Source of the DNA: Melampsora larici-populina 98AG31
Lineage: Eukaryota; Basidiomycota; Pucciniomycetes; Pucciniales; Melampsoraceae
Assembly: GCF_000204055.1 (NCBI RefSeq)
Contig: NW_006768801.1
Location: 861,076-925,075, forward strand
DNA length: 64,000 nucleotides
Direction of reading: 5' to 3'
Below are positions 11,688 to 23,213 of the stretch, one piece after another. The notes under the pieces are model-generated. The model saw nothing but the letters and a program-made list of their open reading frames with translations, had not been told where the DNA came from and did not search any database. Each line of letters starts with the position of its first letter. The stretch's first letter is position 1. The position numbers were made by a program, and so were the translations under genes.

Positions 11688-12400
11688 ATATAATTTTCGA
11701 AAAAGATGTAGCAGGTAATGTCCAAGTACTCTTTCTTAGTTTGATCACAGCACACTGATCGTTCTCGAGCAATACTACTAGCGCCTCAGCTGTTCAACAC
11801 TTACCGTGCAATCACTTGCTCCGAGATTGAAAAGTCGTTATTTTTAATTCAGCTTGTAAAAGAGATTCAGGACGATAAGCTTATACTCGTCATGTAGTCA
11901 AAAAGTCTCTCAACTCAATCTACTTGCTATAAAAATCGTCCATGTGATGAGCTCGCAATAAACAATTAGCAATTTGTCGTTCATGAAAAAAACACAAAAA
12001 AAATCGTTGGGCTTGGAACCATCAATCTTGGGAGACGAGTATCATGGATATGCCTCGATACGGCATGCATACATCGTCATTCCTACGCTCGAGCTGACTC
12101 TGATGTATGATGTAGCCCCAAACTACATACTAACCGCCAAGAGCGAAGCCCATATAGGCTTCTGTGCTCAAGTCGCTTACCAGCTTATACTTCATGGTGA
12201 CCATATGCGGGTAAACTTTCTGACAAGTTACAACCTGCCTGAGATACCCTCAGAGCTGCTGACTGTGTATCAAAATTTTCTCGCATCCCATCTCACGTTC
12301 CATCAGTGGTGCACATAAAAATATGGGTACTGGGCTTTGGACCTGGGTATGAGTTACAGCTTGCTTTAAAAGGTTGAAGAGTGCCTGGTCTGCATCTCCT
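11688..12400. other. Gap: duplicated 3' flank of copy 1
   Basis: The first part (to about 12060) is alignable to the 3' flank of copy 2 (17120-17520). Shared words include GTTTGATCA, TTAGCAATTT and AACCATCAATCTTGG. The open frame at 11974-12318 lies across this boundary and is not conserved in copy 2, so it is not called as a gene. Confidence 0.55.
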
Positions 12401-12990
12401 AACCATTAAATTCTGGCACTGCAATGTATGCCCAATATGTACCATCAATACAGTGAAGAGATTGGATGCCTTGTGCTGCCTTGTGGGTTTAGGAGTCAGA
12501 GGCTAAGAAACCCTGTGAATAATAAATGTAGAGGTAGTTCTAAGAGTGTCACCCAGCTTTCATCTAATGTTGAATACAGCAGTCCCCAGATATTTTCTGA
12601 TAAGCCTGAAAACCTTTCACGCTTTGTTAATTGCTCATAGAAACTTACTTTCTGCCGCATCATGTCCTTGCAGTAGCCCCGGAACATGCCCAATCCTTGG
12701 CAGCTTGACAACAAATCATATACAAGTGTTGTGTGGTAGGTACAAGGAGAATTTTGCCTCTCTCAAAAAGATCAGGCCTTTCAACCAGTAAGACTCCAAC
12801 CCAAAACAATTGAGAAAAAACATCTACTTCCAATTTCTTCTGTCTTTTCCTTTTTGAGTACAGATTGCAATCCACCACCTGGTCCTTGGTCATTATCCAT
12901 AAAAAACCATTCAAATTGTGTGTTTCCTGCCAGTGCAAACTGCTACCAGATTCCCTACATGACTTTCTTGGGTGTAAAGAAAACATCAAT
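12400..12990 (-). pseudogene. Possible decayed DDE (Harbinger-like) transposase relic
   Basis: On the minus strand, overlapping broken frames encode plausible but interrupted protein. Around 12470-12410 the frame reads SLHCIDGTYWAYIAVPEFNG and stops. IDGT is the first catalytic Asp context of PIF/Harbinger transposases. No second Asp or Glu block is found. Frames shift several times between 12990 and 12410. Weak evidence; it could be another element type. Confidence 0.28.
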
Positions 12991-13088
12991 GCTCAAAAAC
13001 AAGCACATCATATTGGACCACAGTAATCAAAAACACCACCCAGACCTCCCAACATATGCAATGCAGCAACTCGTAGTAGATCTATACA

Positions 13089-13143
13089 CACTACACCAAA
13101 TGTAATCTTTACCGGCCCGGTAAAGATTACATTTAGTGTAGTG
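13089..13143. repeat. Near-perfect palindrome, 25-bp arms
   Basis: The left arm (CACTACACCAAATGTAATCT then TTACC) and its inverted copy meet at a CCGG-rich centre (ACCGGCCCGGT), with one mismatch over about 25 bp. AGTAGAT and ATCTACT lie further out and extend the symmetry. It has no coding frame and sits between the two DUF4470 copies. Likely a tiny foldback or MITE relic. Confidence 0.75.
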
Positions 13144-13159
13144 ACAATATCTACTATGC

Positions 13160-14255
13160 ACTTGTCCACAATTATATAATCCAACAATAAGCATGAAACT
13201 AAATTGTACTCTCTCACTTGATTTAGATTGAATAAGAAAACATTTCAACTTCCTCTGGTTTATGACTAATAGCAAAAGCACAACATGAAATTTTTGCACA
13301 GTAAACCCCTCTCTGCCCTCCTTCAACAGGGCACTCAAAAAATGCAACCAGGGTATCTAAAATCTCATCTCTAACTTTTCACTAAATCAACCATGAGAAT
13401 ACAAATTTGTTTTGACTTTGACATGATCCCATCAACTATTATGTAGTATATATATGGGAATCAAGTGGCATAGCAGTAGAAGCAGCAGCTCTGTTTTTTG
13501 AAAGCAGTATTCTGTGATATATGTGCTCATTTGCAGCTCAAGGGCCTCTCACAATCATCTTACAAAAAAAACATCAGGCCAGATTATAGCACTTTGTGGC
13601 TGCTTCCACCAAGGGAAAATCAAAGACTCACTTATATACAATTCTCAATTTAGTATCTCTGTAATTCTCAGACTTAATCTTTACAATCATCAATCAAGGG
13701 TCAATGAAAACCAAGTTAACATGGCCCTGCATGTATATATGTTGTTCTTTGGCCCACTCCTTTTGATCTCTCAAATTTTTGGTCACAATTGTTGGGGGAC
13801 CAGCTTTACAAGGATGACTGTAGCTGATCTTCCTTCAAGAGCTGACAAACTTTCAGCTCTCCTACTATTGCCTAAATTTACATGAAATAAGAAAAGATAA
13901 AAATGATCATTCACAAATAGAACCTTTGTCATGAACACAACGGAACAAAACAACCTTTGATGTGGTTCAGCTGCGTATGCATGGACCCCAAAAAAAGGTT
14001 GACTTCTTGTTCTGTTCGAAAAATTAGTCACAAGTCCCTCTTGGCAAGGATATCATGGAACTCACTTATACGTTATGACGTCATGGTCTTTCTTTCCTCT
14101 GGCGCGGTTTCCCGGTTGATGATGACGATTTGACGAGTTAAGTACATAGGTAATTAAGTTCAGATACATAACCTGATTGCGATCGATATGTCTGGTTTGA
14201 TTTCCTCGAAACTTGTTGAAGTTACAAATCTTTCTTGACCACTTCATGATTCAAG
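13160..14255. other. Gap upstream of copy 2, no gene seen
   Basis: AT-rich with no domain-bearing frame. The last 200 bp carry CT-rich and TATA-like stretches and are the presumed promoter of the intact DUF4470-like gene. Confidence 0.45.
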
Positions 14256-17119
14256 ATGTCATCGAACACCAAGCGAGCAGAAGACGCCCGCCAGCGAGGG
14301 AACGAGCTTTACAGAGCTGGTAGGATTAATGATGGCAAGACCCACTACATCTCGAAGGAATTATAATGATCTTCTCACATTCTCATAGACATCACTGATG
14401 ATGTAAACTCTTTATAGCCATCAAAGCCTACAAACTAGCTGCAACATTCGATTCCTCGGACCCCGCACCCTTATCCAATTTGTCCGCCGCCACTTTTGAG
14501 ACAGGAGAGTACGAGAAAAGCATACAGTATTCTACTGAGGCTCTAGCTCTGCTGGAGCAAGAGGCCGACGATGATCCTCGAAAGCAAAAGTTGCTCACTC
14601 GCCTCACCAAAGCCAAGCGATACCACTGCGAGCCCGACGACTCTATCGCCAAGGAGTCACTTCGGAAGACTGTTTTTCGCTTACCGAGATACAGGCCTCA
14701 TTTGACTAATGAGAAAAGCTACTATCCTTCTGGCCACGATGTTCCGGAGCCCCAGTATGGCCCCACACTTCGGAGAACAACAAAAAACGCGCCAGTTGTA
14801 TCACTTATGTTCTGCGGAATTGGCGATGCTCGGAACATGCTGCAAACTATACTAAATTATCATGTGTCTGGCCCCAAGTCTCACGAGTCTGATCAAAGGC
14901 TACATCTTACTATCTTGGATTTCAAACCCGCTATCATAGCACGCGACTTGATCTTATTGGCCCTCTTGGACGATATCTCTCTGACCATGGGGTTAACCGA
15001 TGACAAAAAGTCCAACTTGGGAAAAGAACAATCCTGCCAGCTCGTCGAGACACTCAATGTAGCATCATATTTTTATGCGACTCAAGTTATGCCCGCTTAT
15101 GCTTGGGATCGAATTCAAGCAGTTATCCAACGTCTTCTCGACTGCTTTGACAATTCAGAGCAACCGATATCTTGGGTGTACGTTCCAGTCGCGGTCCAGG
15201 CAACGATCCGACCTTGGCTCGAATCTTGGAAACGAGGGCCAACTAGTTTATATTCAACTCAACGCTTTCGCGAGCTCATCAAGCAACATGAATTTCAAAC
15301 TAGGATGAGCATAATGAGCATGACCGGAGGAGACTATGATCCGGAACAATCGTTTCCCCACCTCCACTTTGACCAACGTGTCTACAAAAACTTCTCAATC
15401 GTCTTACCCCTTGACGAGCTGCTAATGGCACGCGATCCCAACCTGCTCCCGATGATCAAGGATTATCGAAAGAACGACAATAGTGTGAAAGAGCGTTTGT
15501 CTGCTCATATTGACAGTCAATGGAAACCCAATCTTACGCTGGCCGATATCGTGTGGGAGAATGAAAACACCAGGCCTGGATCTCTGCCGCACCCGGACAT
15601 GAGTTTCTCGCCATTCGAAATCATCAGGGACCTTATGATGGGCTTTCTAGGCGAAAAAGGAACTTCCCGATCGAGTGGAAACACACTCATGAGCATCGCA
15701 CAATATTATTTCATGGTGCTCGGCAAAGCTATTTCTAGCCTTCGCGATCGTATGATGGTAGAGGTTTGCTTCGGAGAGATGGCCGAAAGTCTCGAACAAA
15801 TGCAATATCAAACCTTTGACCGCTCCACGGAGACTGAATCCAAGGATTACTTGACATCTTCAAAGTGGCCGCACAAATATCATATCATCCATATGAGCAA
15901 TATCCCGTAAGTATTAATCTTGCTTCATATCTTACCAAGAAACAGACCAAGTGATCTAACTGAATACAACATCAGTGACTACGTTGGTGGTCCTTTCACA
16001 TCTTTCCTGTGCGGTGCGCCGCTCCTCGAATATGGCCCAGGAACCGGACTCAACTCGTGCAATCTTCGCAACCCGCCCCAATTCGAAACCGTCTCACACT
16101 TTCTCTCGGAGTACCTTCTCATGTACGATCGAAACTTGATCCGCTCCCACTTTCAGTTGAAGATTTCCTCCGAAACTCCTGAGGAGACAGCAGGCCCGAT
16201 GCCCACGATCCAGTACTTAATCTGGGAACGTGTCCCACAACAGCCCATGACTTTCGAACAGCTTATGCCTCAGACGAAGCTTTTGCACTGGCTATACGCC
16301 TATTTTCTTAAAATCTGCCTTCCTTACCCACGTACCAAGCTTGAAGGTGACGCAACAATGATTTTTTCCCCGCACAATATGACTGCATTTCTTCGTTTGG
16401 TGATGCGCGTGTCTGAATTGGAATACCCGGCTCACTGGATTTCTAATCTGATCGAGTCCATCCTGTCGGGAAAGATTAACACAACTGCTCGCCCACCGCC
16501 GCGACAGGTCAGTTTGATTACACCTCACTTGGATCAATCTTCAATCGTTTACTGATGTACTGTGAGATGATAGGTTTGTACTCCGAGAGACGTCGACACG
16601 ATACACCCAACACGATCTTTTTCCACTACACCGTGGACTCTGGAGTTCGCGACCCTGACAGGAATGTGGCGCTCAATATTACGTGCCGGACTCGTTATAG
16701 CTTCGGCTGTTCCTCGCATCGAGGATATCGTAGAGTACACTGTCAAATTTCCTGGTTTGGAGATATGGGATGGTCGAGCCCCACATTCGATGCTCGTATT
16801 CTACGATCAACAAACATTTGGAAAGCCGCCCCGAAACTTACGACCAATTTTAATGGACGAAGGAAGAGAAGTGGATCCCAAGTCACGCAAGATCCGGGAT
16901 ACCGGTCTACATTGTGTGAGCACATTCCATTGGAGGGTAAATGCTCAGGAAGCTACATTTTGGATGTCAAAAGACGCTTTTGAAAGTATTAAAAGTTGGA
17001 AAGTTTATATGTGGAGAACTGATTCGTGGGAGAAGGAGGGCAAGGGGGTAAAGTTGGAAAATGCCGCTGTAAAGAAAAAGTGTTGGGGAGAGTGGGGAGA
17101 TCCACCAAAGCTCATGTAA
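14256..17119 (+). CDS. TPR plus DUF4470-like protein, copy 2 (intact)
   Basis: Exons 14256-14334, 14418-15906, 15976-16507 and 16574-17119 total 2646 nt and 881 residues, with phases consistent throughout. N-terminal residues about 5-75 form TPR-like helices (NELYRAGRIND, AIKAYKLAA, SIQYSTEALALLEQE), suggesting a protein-binding surface. The DUF4470-like core starts near residue 145 (LMFCGIGDARNML) and includes VYVPVA. Conserved C-terminal blocks are LEYGPGTGLNSCN, HWISNLIES and VSTFHWRV. No zinc-binding MYND cysteine set is visible. Function unknown; in fungi such proteins are soluble and often multicopy. Intron 1 begins with GC, not GT (see separate entry). All other exons match copy 1 in length except for the single lost base there, so the duplication is likely recent. 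Confidence 0.85.
14335..14417 (+). other. GC-AG intron in the intact DUF4470-like gene
   Basis: The exon 1 end reads GATG followed by GCAAGA; the paralogue has GATG followed by GTAAGA at the same place. Using this GC donor keeps the frame and yields a full-length TPR helix pair (GRIND then AIKAYK). An alternative GT donor 17-18 bases upstream (GCTG|GTAGGA) also keeps the frame but deletes the helix turn. GC donors are a known minor class and prefer this AG|GCAAG-like context. Confidence 0.7.
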
Positions 17120-18497
17120 AGAAAGATGTAAATTGTTAAAACTGTATGTAGTAGGTAATGTGCGCTCTGACTCAATTTTGTCTAGTTTGATCATAGCAGA
17201 CTGATTGTGCTGAGTTGATCGGGACTTGCTCCTCAGTTCTTCAACCCTTACTGGGCAATCATCAAATATTCATCGCCATTCGACATCCACAATCCAGCTA
17301 TAATGCACAAGTCAAAATTAGGCCCCTAAGCTCGCACTGGGTTCCCACATGAGCGGTCTCTTCACTTGATGTACACACCATAATTTTTCTATGAAATGAG
17401 CTCTCAATGAGATATTTAGCAATTTTTTGTTCGCGATCACAGTAACTTTTCTGCCGTTCACTCTGAAACCATCAATCTTGGCAGACGCGAGTGTCAATAT
17501 ATCTTCATGTGACATGCATATCTCTCGGTGTTCTAGTTGAGCCTATTGCATGACCAAACCTCCGGCGGGCCGGGCCATACCTACCGAGAGCGGAAGCTCA
17601 TGACTCATATTCGTTTTTGCCTTGTGTCCTTACCAGCTTGAGGATCTGATCCAAGTCATGACGCATGACGATGCACTGAGTTCAATAAACTCGTTCCTTC
17701 AACTGGCCTTCGACTACTCGACTCAAATCAACCCAACACTGGTGCTTGTGTAGAAACATGGTTCACCGCGACGATTTATTCGTTTTTTACAGTCATACAA
17801 GGCTCTTCATTTCCTTCACTCACCTTGTAAGTTGAGCCTTGACATATATTGAACTTGTGACAAATCGTAGGTTCCCTGCCTGTACTACGGTCCACCAGGT
17901 ACTGTTACTTGTAGAACTGAATCTCCATTGTTGTGCCACATTTTCTGTAGTCTATGGTCGGTAGCTCCTGCTCAGATATGATGCAACAGTAAATCAAAGA
18001 CTTCAAACTCATACAATTCTCCTTGATTCATAACAATAAGATTACAATTCTTTATCATTGAATATAAAGTTTACAATTTTTCAAGAAATAAAAACTTTTA
18101 TCAAAAAGAAGAATGATCAACAACATCTTTAAAATCATCATCATCATCAAAAAAACAACTTTGCAGTACACAAATTTACTTTGCAGTACACAAAATTTTT
18201 TTAAAGTAATTTGAATTTTTGAGAAAAAAGAACGTTTTTGAAGATCAACTTACAATTGGTTCTTGACAACTTTTGGATCCTATTCTTGAATCCTAAAAAG
18301 CTTAAATTCTAAAATAAGAAAAATCAATTAAAATTTGAACCAAAAGAGAAAGAAAAACCATTTCCAAAAAAACCTTAATCAAGTAAAATCCAAAAATGTT
18401 CAAGAAGTAAAAAAAAATCAAAAAAAGGAGTTAAAAAACTAAAAAAAAAGCACATTATTGATCATTTTTAGAAATTGAATTCATCAAATCCAAACCA
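17120..18497. other. Gap with duplicated flank, no gene seen
   Basis: 17120-17520 is the second copy of the DUF4470 gene 3' flank. 17520-18000 has no supported frame. 18160-18200 holds two tandem copies of a roughly 21-bp unit (ACTTTGCAGTACACAAATTT), next to a CATCAT run at 18136-18148. The A-rich end is the 3' region of the glycosylase gene on the minus strand. Confidence 0.5.
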
Positions 18498-19985
18498 TTA
18501 ATGATTTCTTTTTCTTTTTAAAGAATCAATCGGATCAATAGCTTCAAGTTTACACCAATCAATCTTAGATTGAGATCCATAAGTTTTTTCTAAAAACTCA
18601 TTAGTTAATTTGAATTGATTAGAACCAATAAAACCTAAATGTGATGTACTTGGTTGAGGATGACTTGTTTTTAAGATCAAATGATTTCGATTTGACTAAA
18701 CCAAAAAAGAAAAGAAAAGAAATCAAGTATTAGTTTGAGTGTTGGTTTCTAGATGATGGAATGAAAAGAATACAAACACTTGGAATAGCAGATTGATGAA
18801 TCCTTTTAGCAGCCAATTCACCCCAGACAAGAAACACAAGTCCTTTACTCAAACAAACCTCATCATCAAATTCAGCACCCTTGATCGAACTACCACCGAA
18901 TCGGTTCACTAAATCCAAAATCACATCTGTGAATCTTTCCCAACCGATCCCACGATGATTTAAAGTTTGTGAACGAGGAGTGGTTTGAATGATGTTTAAG
19001 AGTAAGACACCTGATTCGGCCCATGAAACTAATGAACCATGTTTAGGTTTGAAAGATTGGTCTGGAAATTCTTCAGAAAGTTCATAATGAATCTTAATTT
19101 ATTAAAAAAAAAGAAAAAAGAAAAATCATGAAAAAGAAATTAGTTTTTGTGAAAAGTTTTTTTGAAAAAATTTGAAAAAAAAATTTCTTTGTGAAACAAG
19201 TTTTAAAAAAAAAACTTTTTGAGAAAACCAACACTCACACTACTCATAGTACCTAAGATACGTTTCTGAGTAACCGATTGAGAAAACGAAAGACCATGAG
19301 AGAAAGCTTCTTTTTTACAAGGTTCTGTTCCCAAGATAACGACTTTAACTTGATCAAGTGGAGTAAGATGACTCCAATTATAGAGCATCTCAAAGGGAGG
19401 ATTAATCGTATTACCCGGATCACGATGAGGGATTTCACCTTTACTATAGATTCGATCAGTAGGTTTGCAAATCGATCGATGTAAGTTTGTTAAACCGATT
19501 CCATGGAATGATCTTTGTAAGGGTCCTAACCAAGAATGATGTAAACCATAGATCGGATTAAATTCTAGTGAAAGATTAGTAGGTGATGGAGAAGGAGAAG
19601 GAGAAAAAGAAGATAATTGGTCTTCGTTGATGGAAGTTGGACATGTGTTTGTAGAAGTAGCTGAATTGAATATTAAAGAAGTACATGATTCGAGATCTGG
19701 TTGAGCTTCAGGTTCAGGTTCGGCTTCATGAGGTTCAGCAGTGATGGGACTTGAGTTGATTAATGAGATTGGTTGAAGTTTTGATTTTGAAGTTGAAGTT
19801 GGATTTGATTCTGATTTAGATTGATTGGTTCGTTTTGAATTTGATTTTGCTTTCGATTTTGGATGAGTTTGATTAGGTTGAATTGATATTTTTGGTTTCT
19901 TTGAAGGAGTGAGGAAGAATGCATCGATGGATGTTTGTTTATTATCTTTTTGTGATCTTTCGATTGGTTTACGACGTGGTGGCAT
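18498..19985 (-). CDS. UNG1: Uracil-DNA glycosylase-like protein with altered active-site motif
   Basis: Exons (minus) 19985-19239, 19092-18778 and 18695-18498 give 419 residues. The N-terminus has a PIP box (QTSIDAFF), as in nuclear UNG2, then a long Ser/Pro-rich disordered stretch. The catalytic fold from about residue 150 shows the UNG series: VKVVILG, GLSFS, WAESGVLLLN, GWERFTD, GLVFLVWG and SHPQPS. UNG removes uracil from DNA to start base excision repair. The water-activating loop, normally GQDPYHG, reads GTEPCKK here, so human Gln144, Asp145, Tyr147 and His148 become Thr, Glu, Cys and Lys. Phe158, Asn204 and His268 equivalents (GLSF, LLLN, SHP) are kept, but the Leu272 loop (HPSPLS) is changed. 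Family assignment is firm. Activity and specificity are open. The next gene upstream is IPI3 on the same strand. Confidence 0.85.
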
Positions 19986-20902
19986 GATGAAATGAAAGAA
20001 CTAACTAATCAAATCAAATCGAGAATTAAAGAATTAAGAAAAGATTTGAAAAGTATTCTTGAGATGATAAGCTGAATCAGGATAGTTGGTTAGTTTGAAT
20101 TCGATTTAACAAGAATACCAAATGAGACCCACTCTTTTACCAACTAAAACACAATCTCAACAAACCAATTATATAGAAAGAACCAATCATGAACTTAAAA
20201 TAAATTACTGATTCAAGTTTGCTTGACTTGACTTGATATCTTATCCTTGATAAATATTCAGCTCAACCATTCCAGCTTTCAACTCTAACAAACCAAAACA
20301 AACGCGTCACGTCCTCTCAAAGCTGATCATCAGCTCAACTCAATATCTGTTTAAATGAGAAAATCTCTCTGCTTCCGTGTATACATACTTATACTTCACT
20401 CAAACCAAACCGTAAGATATTTGGTCTATCATATCTTGGCTTTTTTTTCTATCATCCCGAAACCAAAACTTATAAAACCAACGCGCAGCGTCAAGTCACA
20501 TTTTATTCAAACCCAAACATTAACCAAGACATATACAATATCATCAGTTACTGCATACATTCAAGTAGGTAAGTAATTCTAAAACCAAATCAAATCAAAA
20601 ACAGTCTGTTCATGTTGAATCATTACAACTTCACGTAAACGGTAAAACTTCTTTTTCTTCAATAGATATCAAGAAGATTTTCTACATCCTAAATTAAATT
20701 TGGATGATGATCCAATACTCAATTATTTCTCAAACACATTCAAATTGATTTCAATCATCATCATCATCATGGCGATCATGATGGATGATATGACATCAAA
20801 GGAAACAAACAATCTTTCGAATTCATCCATCTATCTCTATGTATACGTAATCTACAAATAAAGGCTTTTCTTTTTTTTCCTTTTTGCTTTCATTTCCGTC
20901 AT
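19986..20902. promoter_or_regulatory. Intergenic: glycosylase promoter and IPI3 3' region
   Basis: No gene seen. It holds the 5' region of the minus-strand glycosylase and the terminator side of IPI3. CATCAT microsatellite near 20757-20770. No TATA box can be assigned with confidence. Confidence 0.4.
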
Positions 20903-22910
20903 TCATCCAGTTTCATTCTCATTCTCATTCAATTTCAATGTACCTTGTACAATCCCATTCCACATCACATCATTTAATCTTAAAGCTTGTCCTAACTGTT
21001 CTTTAAGTTTCATCGATTCTTCTTGTAATCTCTTCACCATCTCTCCTGTTGAACTTCCATTCCCATTCCCGATTCCAATACATTCACTCCTATTCAAACT
21101 TCCTACTACTAAACTTGTTGATTTGGAAACTTGATTAAATCCTAGTAAATCAAATTCATCATCTTCAAACCCATCATTGAAGTATTTCATCTTTCTACCA
21201 AACTTGATCATCACCTTTCGATCTTTCAACAAAACTTGATCAGAGATCTGTCCTTGCTTAGATTGAACTCGACTCATATCTCCATTCCTACCAATAATTC
21301 TACCCAACATACCAATCACTCTAGCAGACACCAATGATGGGCTAGACGGATTATGATTCATTCCAGTTGACATTCCAGTCGTCTTACCAGAATAATTCAT
21401 CATTAAATCCTTCGGTCTAAGAAATACACTGATATGAACTACAGGTTCGAATGTGCCTGTCGAACCGGTTCGTGGAACAGTACTGCCAAGAGGTTGAAGT
21501 GATGGGATCGAAAGATGAATGATCTTTCCGTTACTGAGACCACATAGAAGCATAGGTGAAGAACAGATCGAGGAAGGGAAATGAAGTGCCGTGATAGATG
21601 TATCTTGTGGACTCGTATAAGTAGGATCACTTGAGTCTGTCAGTAAAGTTTGATGAATGAATCCATTTGATGAATGAACTAACGAAGCGCCACCTTGATG
21701 GGCTGCATGTGCTGGTTTGCTGAACAGAGGGATCACTCTTACAGTCGAAGCTGAGTAAATAGATGCAGATGATTTAAGACTTGTAGTAGCTGGTGTTCCA
21801 GATTTGGGATTCTGAGTTGAGGGGTTTTCAGAGGATTGGGTAGTGATTGGGTAAGATACAAAGATAAATCTTTCTAATGGATCAACTGCAAGGTGATGAG
21901 CAGGACCAGGAACAGCAAAAGTCGAAAGAAGAGGACACGAAGGGTAGAGTGGAGTCCAAATCTAATTCGATTTGATACAAAAAAAATCAAAGTAAGTTAC
22001 TATGATCTAGATTGTCGAGTGAAAAGTGTAAGAGAACTAAACTCACTTTGATTGTTTGATCTAAACTTGCCGTAAAGATTCGAATATCAGGAAAAGTTCC
22101 ATGAGAGATATGAATATCAGAGATAGGCAATGTATGATCCGAAAGCAATACATAAGGTGCATATGACATATTCGCATTAGCACCTTCATCTATAAGACTG
22201 AAAAATATAACAAGAATAAGTATTATAATGGTGATTGTGAGTTGGATTTGTTTTTCTAATGACTTACGCAGGTAAAGACCATACACTACACATTGAATCT
22301 TCACTTGCAGTGACTAGAGCAGCATCATCATCCGTGAATCGAAGACAAGTAATCGATTTATAATGAGCATCAAAACTAGCTAAAAGGATTCCAGTGCTAA
22401 GCTAATCTAAGAAAAACATCAATCTAAAGTCAATATGATTTTATTTCGGGAAAAAAAGGAAAAAGATCACTTCAAAAAGAAAAGATTTGATTTTCAATTT
22501 TCAAAATAACTGACTTCCCAAATCAAAACAGTTCCATCACTCGAACCAGCAGCCAAATAAATTCCCGAAAGACTCGTACAAATACAAACCACTCTTCCAG
22601 GAGGAATTAACTTTAAAGTAGGTGTTGGTTTATTATTAAGACTTGTCCAAACCATCAATCCATTCCTTCCATCTTTTCCAGCAATCGAAATGATAGTTGA
22701 ACCGATTGAATTGATCGAAGGTAATGAAACGATCGATTGACGTGGTGGTAATTGGTTGGCGGTTGTACTTGAGATTGAAAATGAAGATGAAGGCGTCGGT
22801 TTGAGTTGGAGTAATTGGATTGAGCTTGATAGTTCGTGAAAACTTAGGTTTTGGTTTCCATCTTCACATGAAGGTATACCTGAAAAGATAATTGGTGAAT
22901 GTTGTGACAT
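20903..22910 (-). CDS. IPI3: IPI3/WDR18, Rix1-complex WD40 ribosome-assembly factor
   Basis: Exons (minus) 22910-22515, 22401-22268, 22197-22047 and 21961-20903 give 579 residues with matching phases. WD40 blades are visible: GVVCICTSL-like GRVVCICTSL with AAGSSDGTVLIWE, then FDAHYKSITCLRF with SEDSMCSVW, then SDHTLPISDIHI with FTASLDQTIKIW. The SDHTLPISD block is characteristic of IPI3/WDR18. The C-terminus has a short helical, coiled-coil-like segment (MVKRLQEESMKLKEQLGQAL), also typical of the family. With Ipi1 and Rix1 it acts in the nucleolus and nucleoplasm on pre-60S particles during ITS2 removal, and in yeast also in origin licensing. It shares a 300-bp upstream region with the divergent small gene at 23214. 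Confidence 0.82.
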
Positions 22911-23213
22911 GATTAATTCTTTGCGCCAATTTTTTAGAATGTTCGATTTTGATATTTTGGTTGTTCGATAAACTGATTGAATGAAATCAAACTCAAAGAA
23001 AACTTGAAATTTAAAAAATTATTGCAAATGAGTTAGGTTAAAAGATTTGAACTTGCTTATTAGCATACATAAACCAACACTGATATGTAATATCTCTATA
23101 CTGAACCAGCTCATGTAACACCTTCAATCTGTTTTCTGCATTTGTCTTGTTGACCATTTCTCTTGTTGACCATTTGATGTAGAATGATTTGTACATAAAT
23201 CTATGTACTCACC
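22911..23213. promoter_or_regulatory. Divergent promoter region (IPI3 / six-exon gene)
   Basis: 303 bp between two divergent starts. CT-rich and AT-rich tracts are present, plus a duplicated CTTGTTGACCATTT word at about 23147-23175. No clear TATA box. Confidence 0.4.

Noticed and set aside
11974..12318. 114-codon open frame downstream of copy 1
   Set aside because: It spans the duplicated flank and is not conserved in the matching flank of copy 2. No domain.
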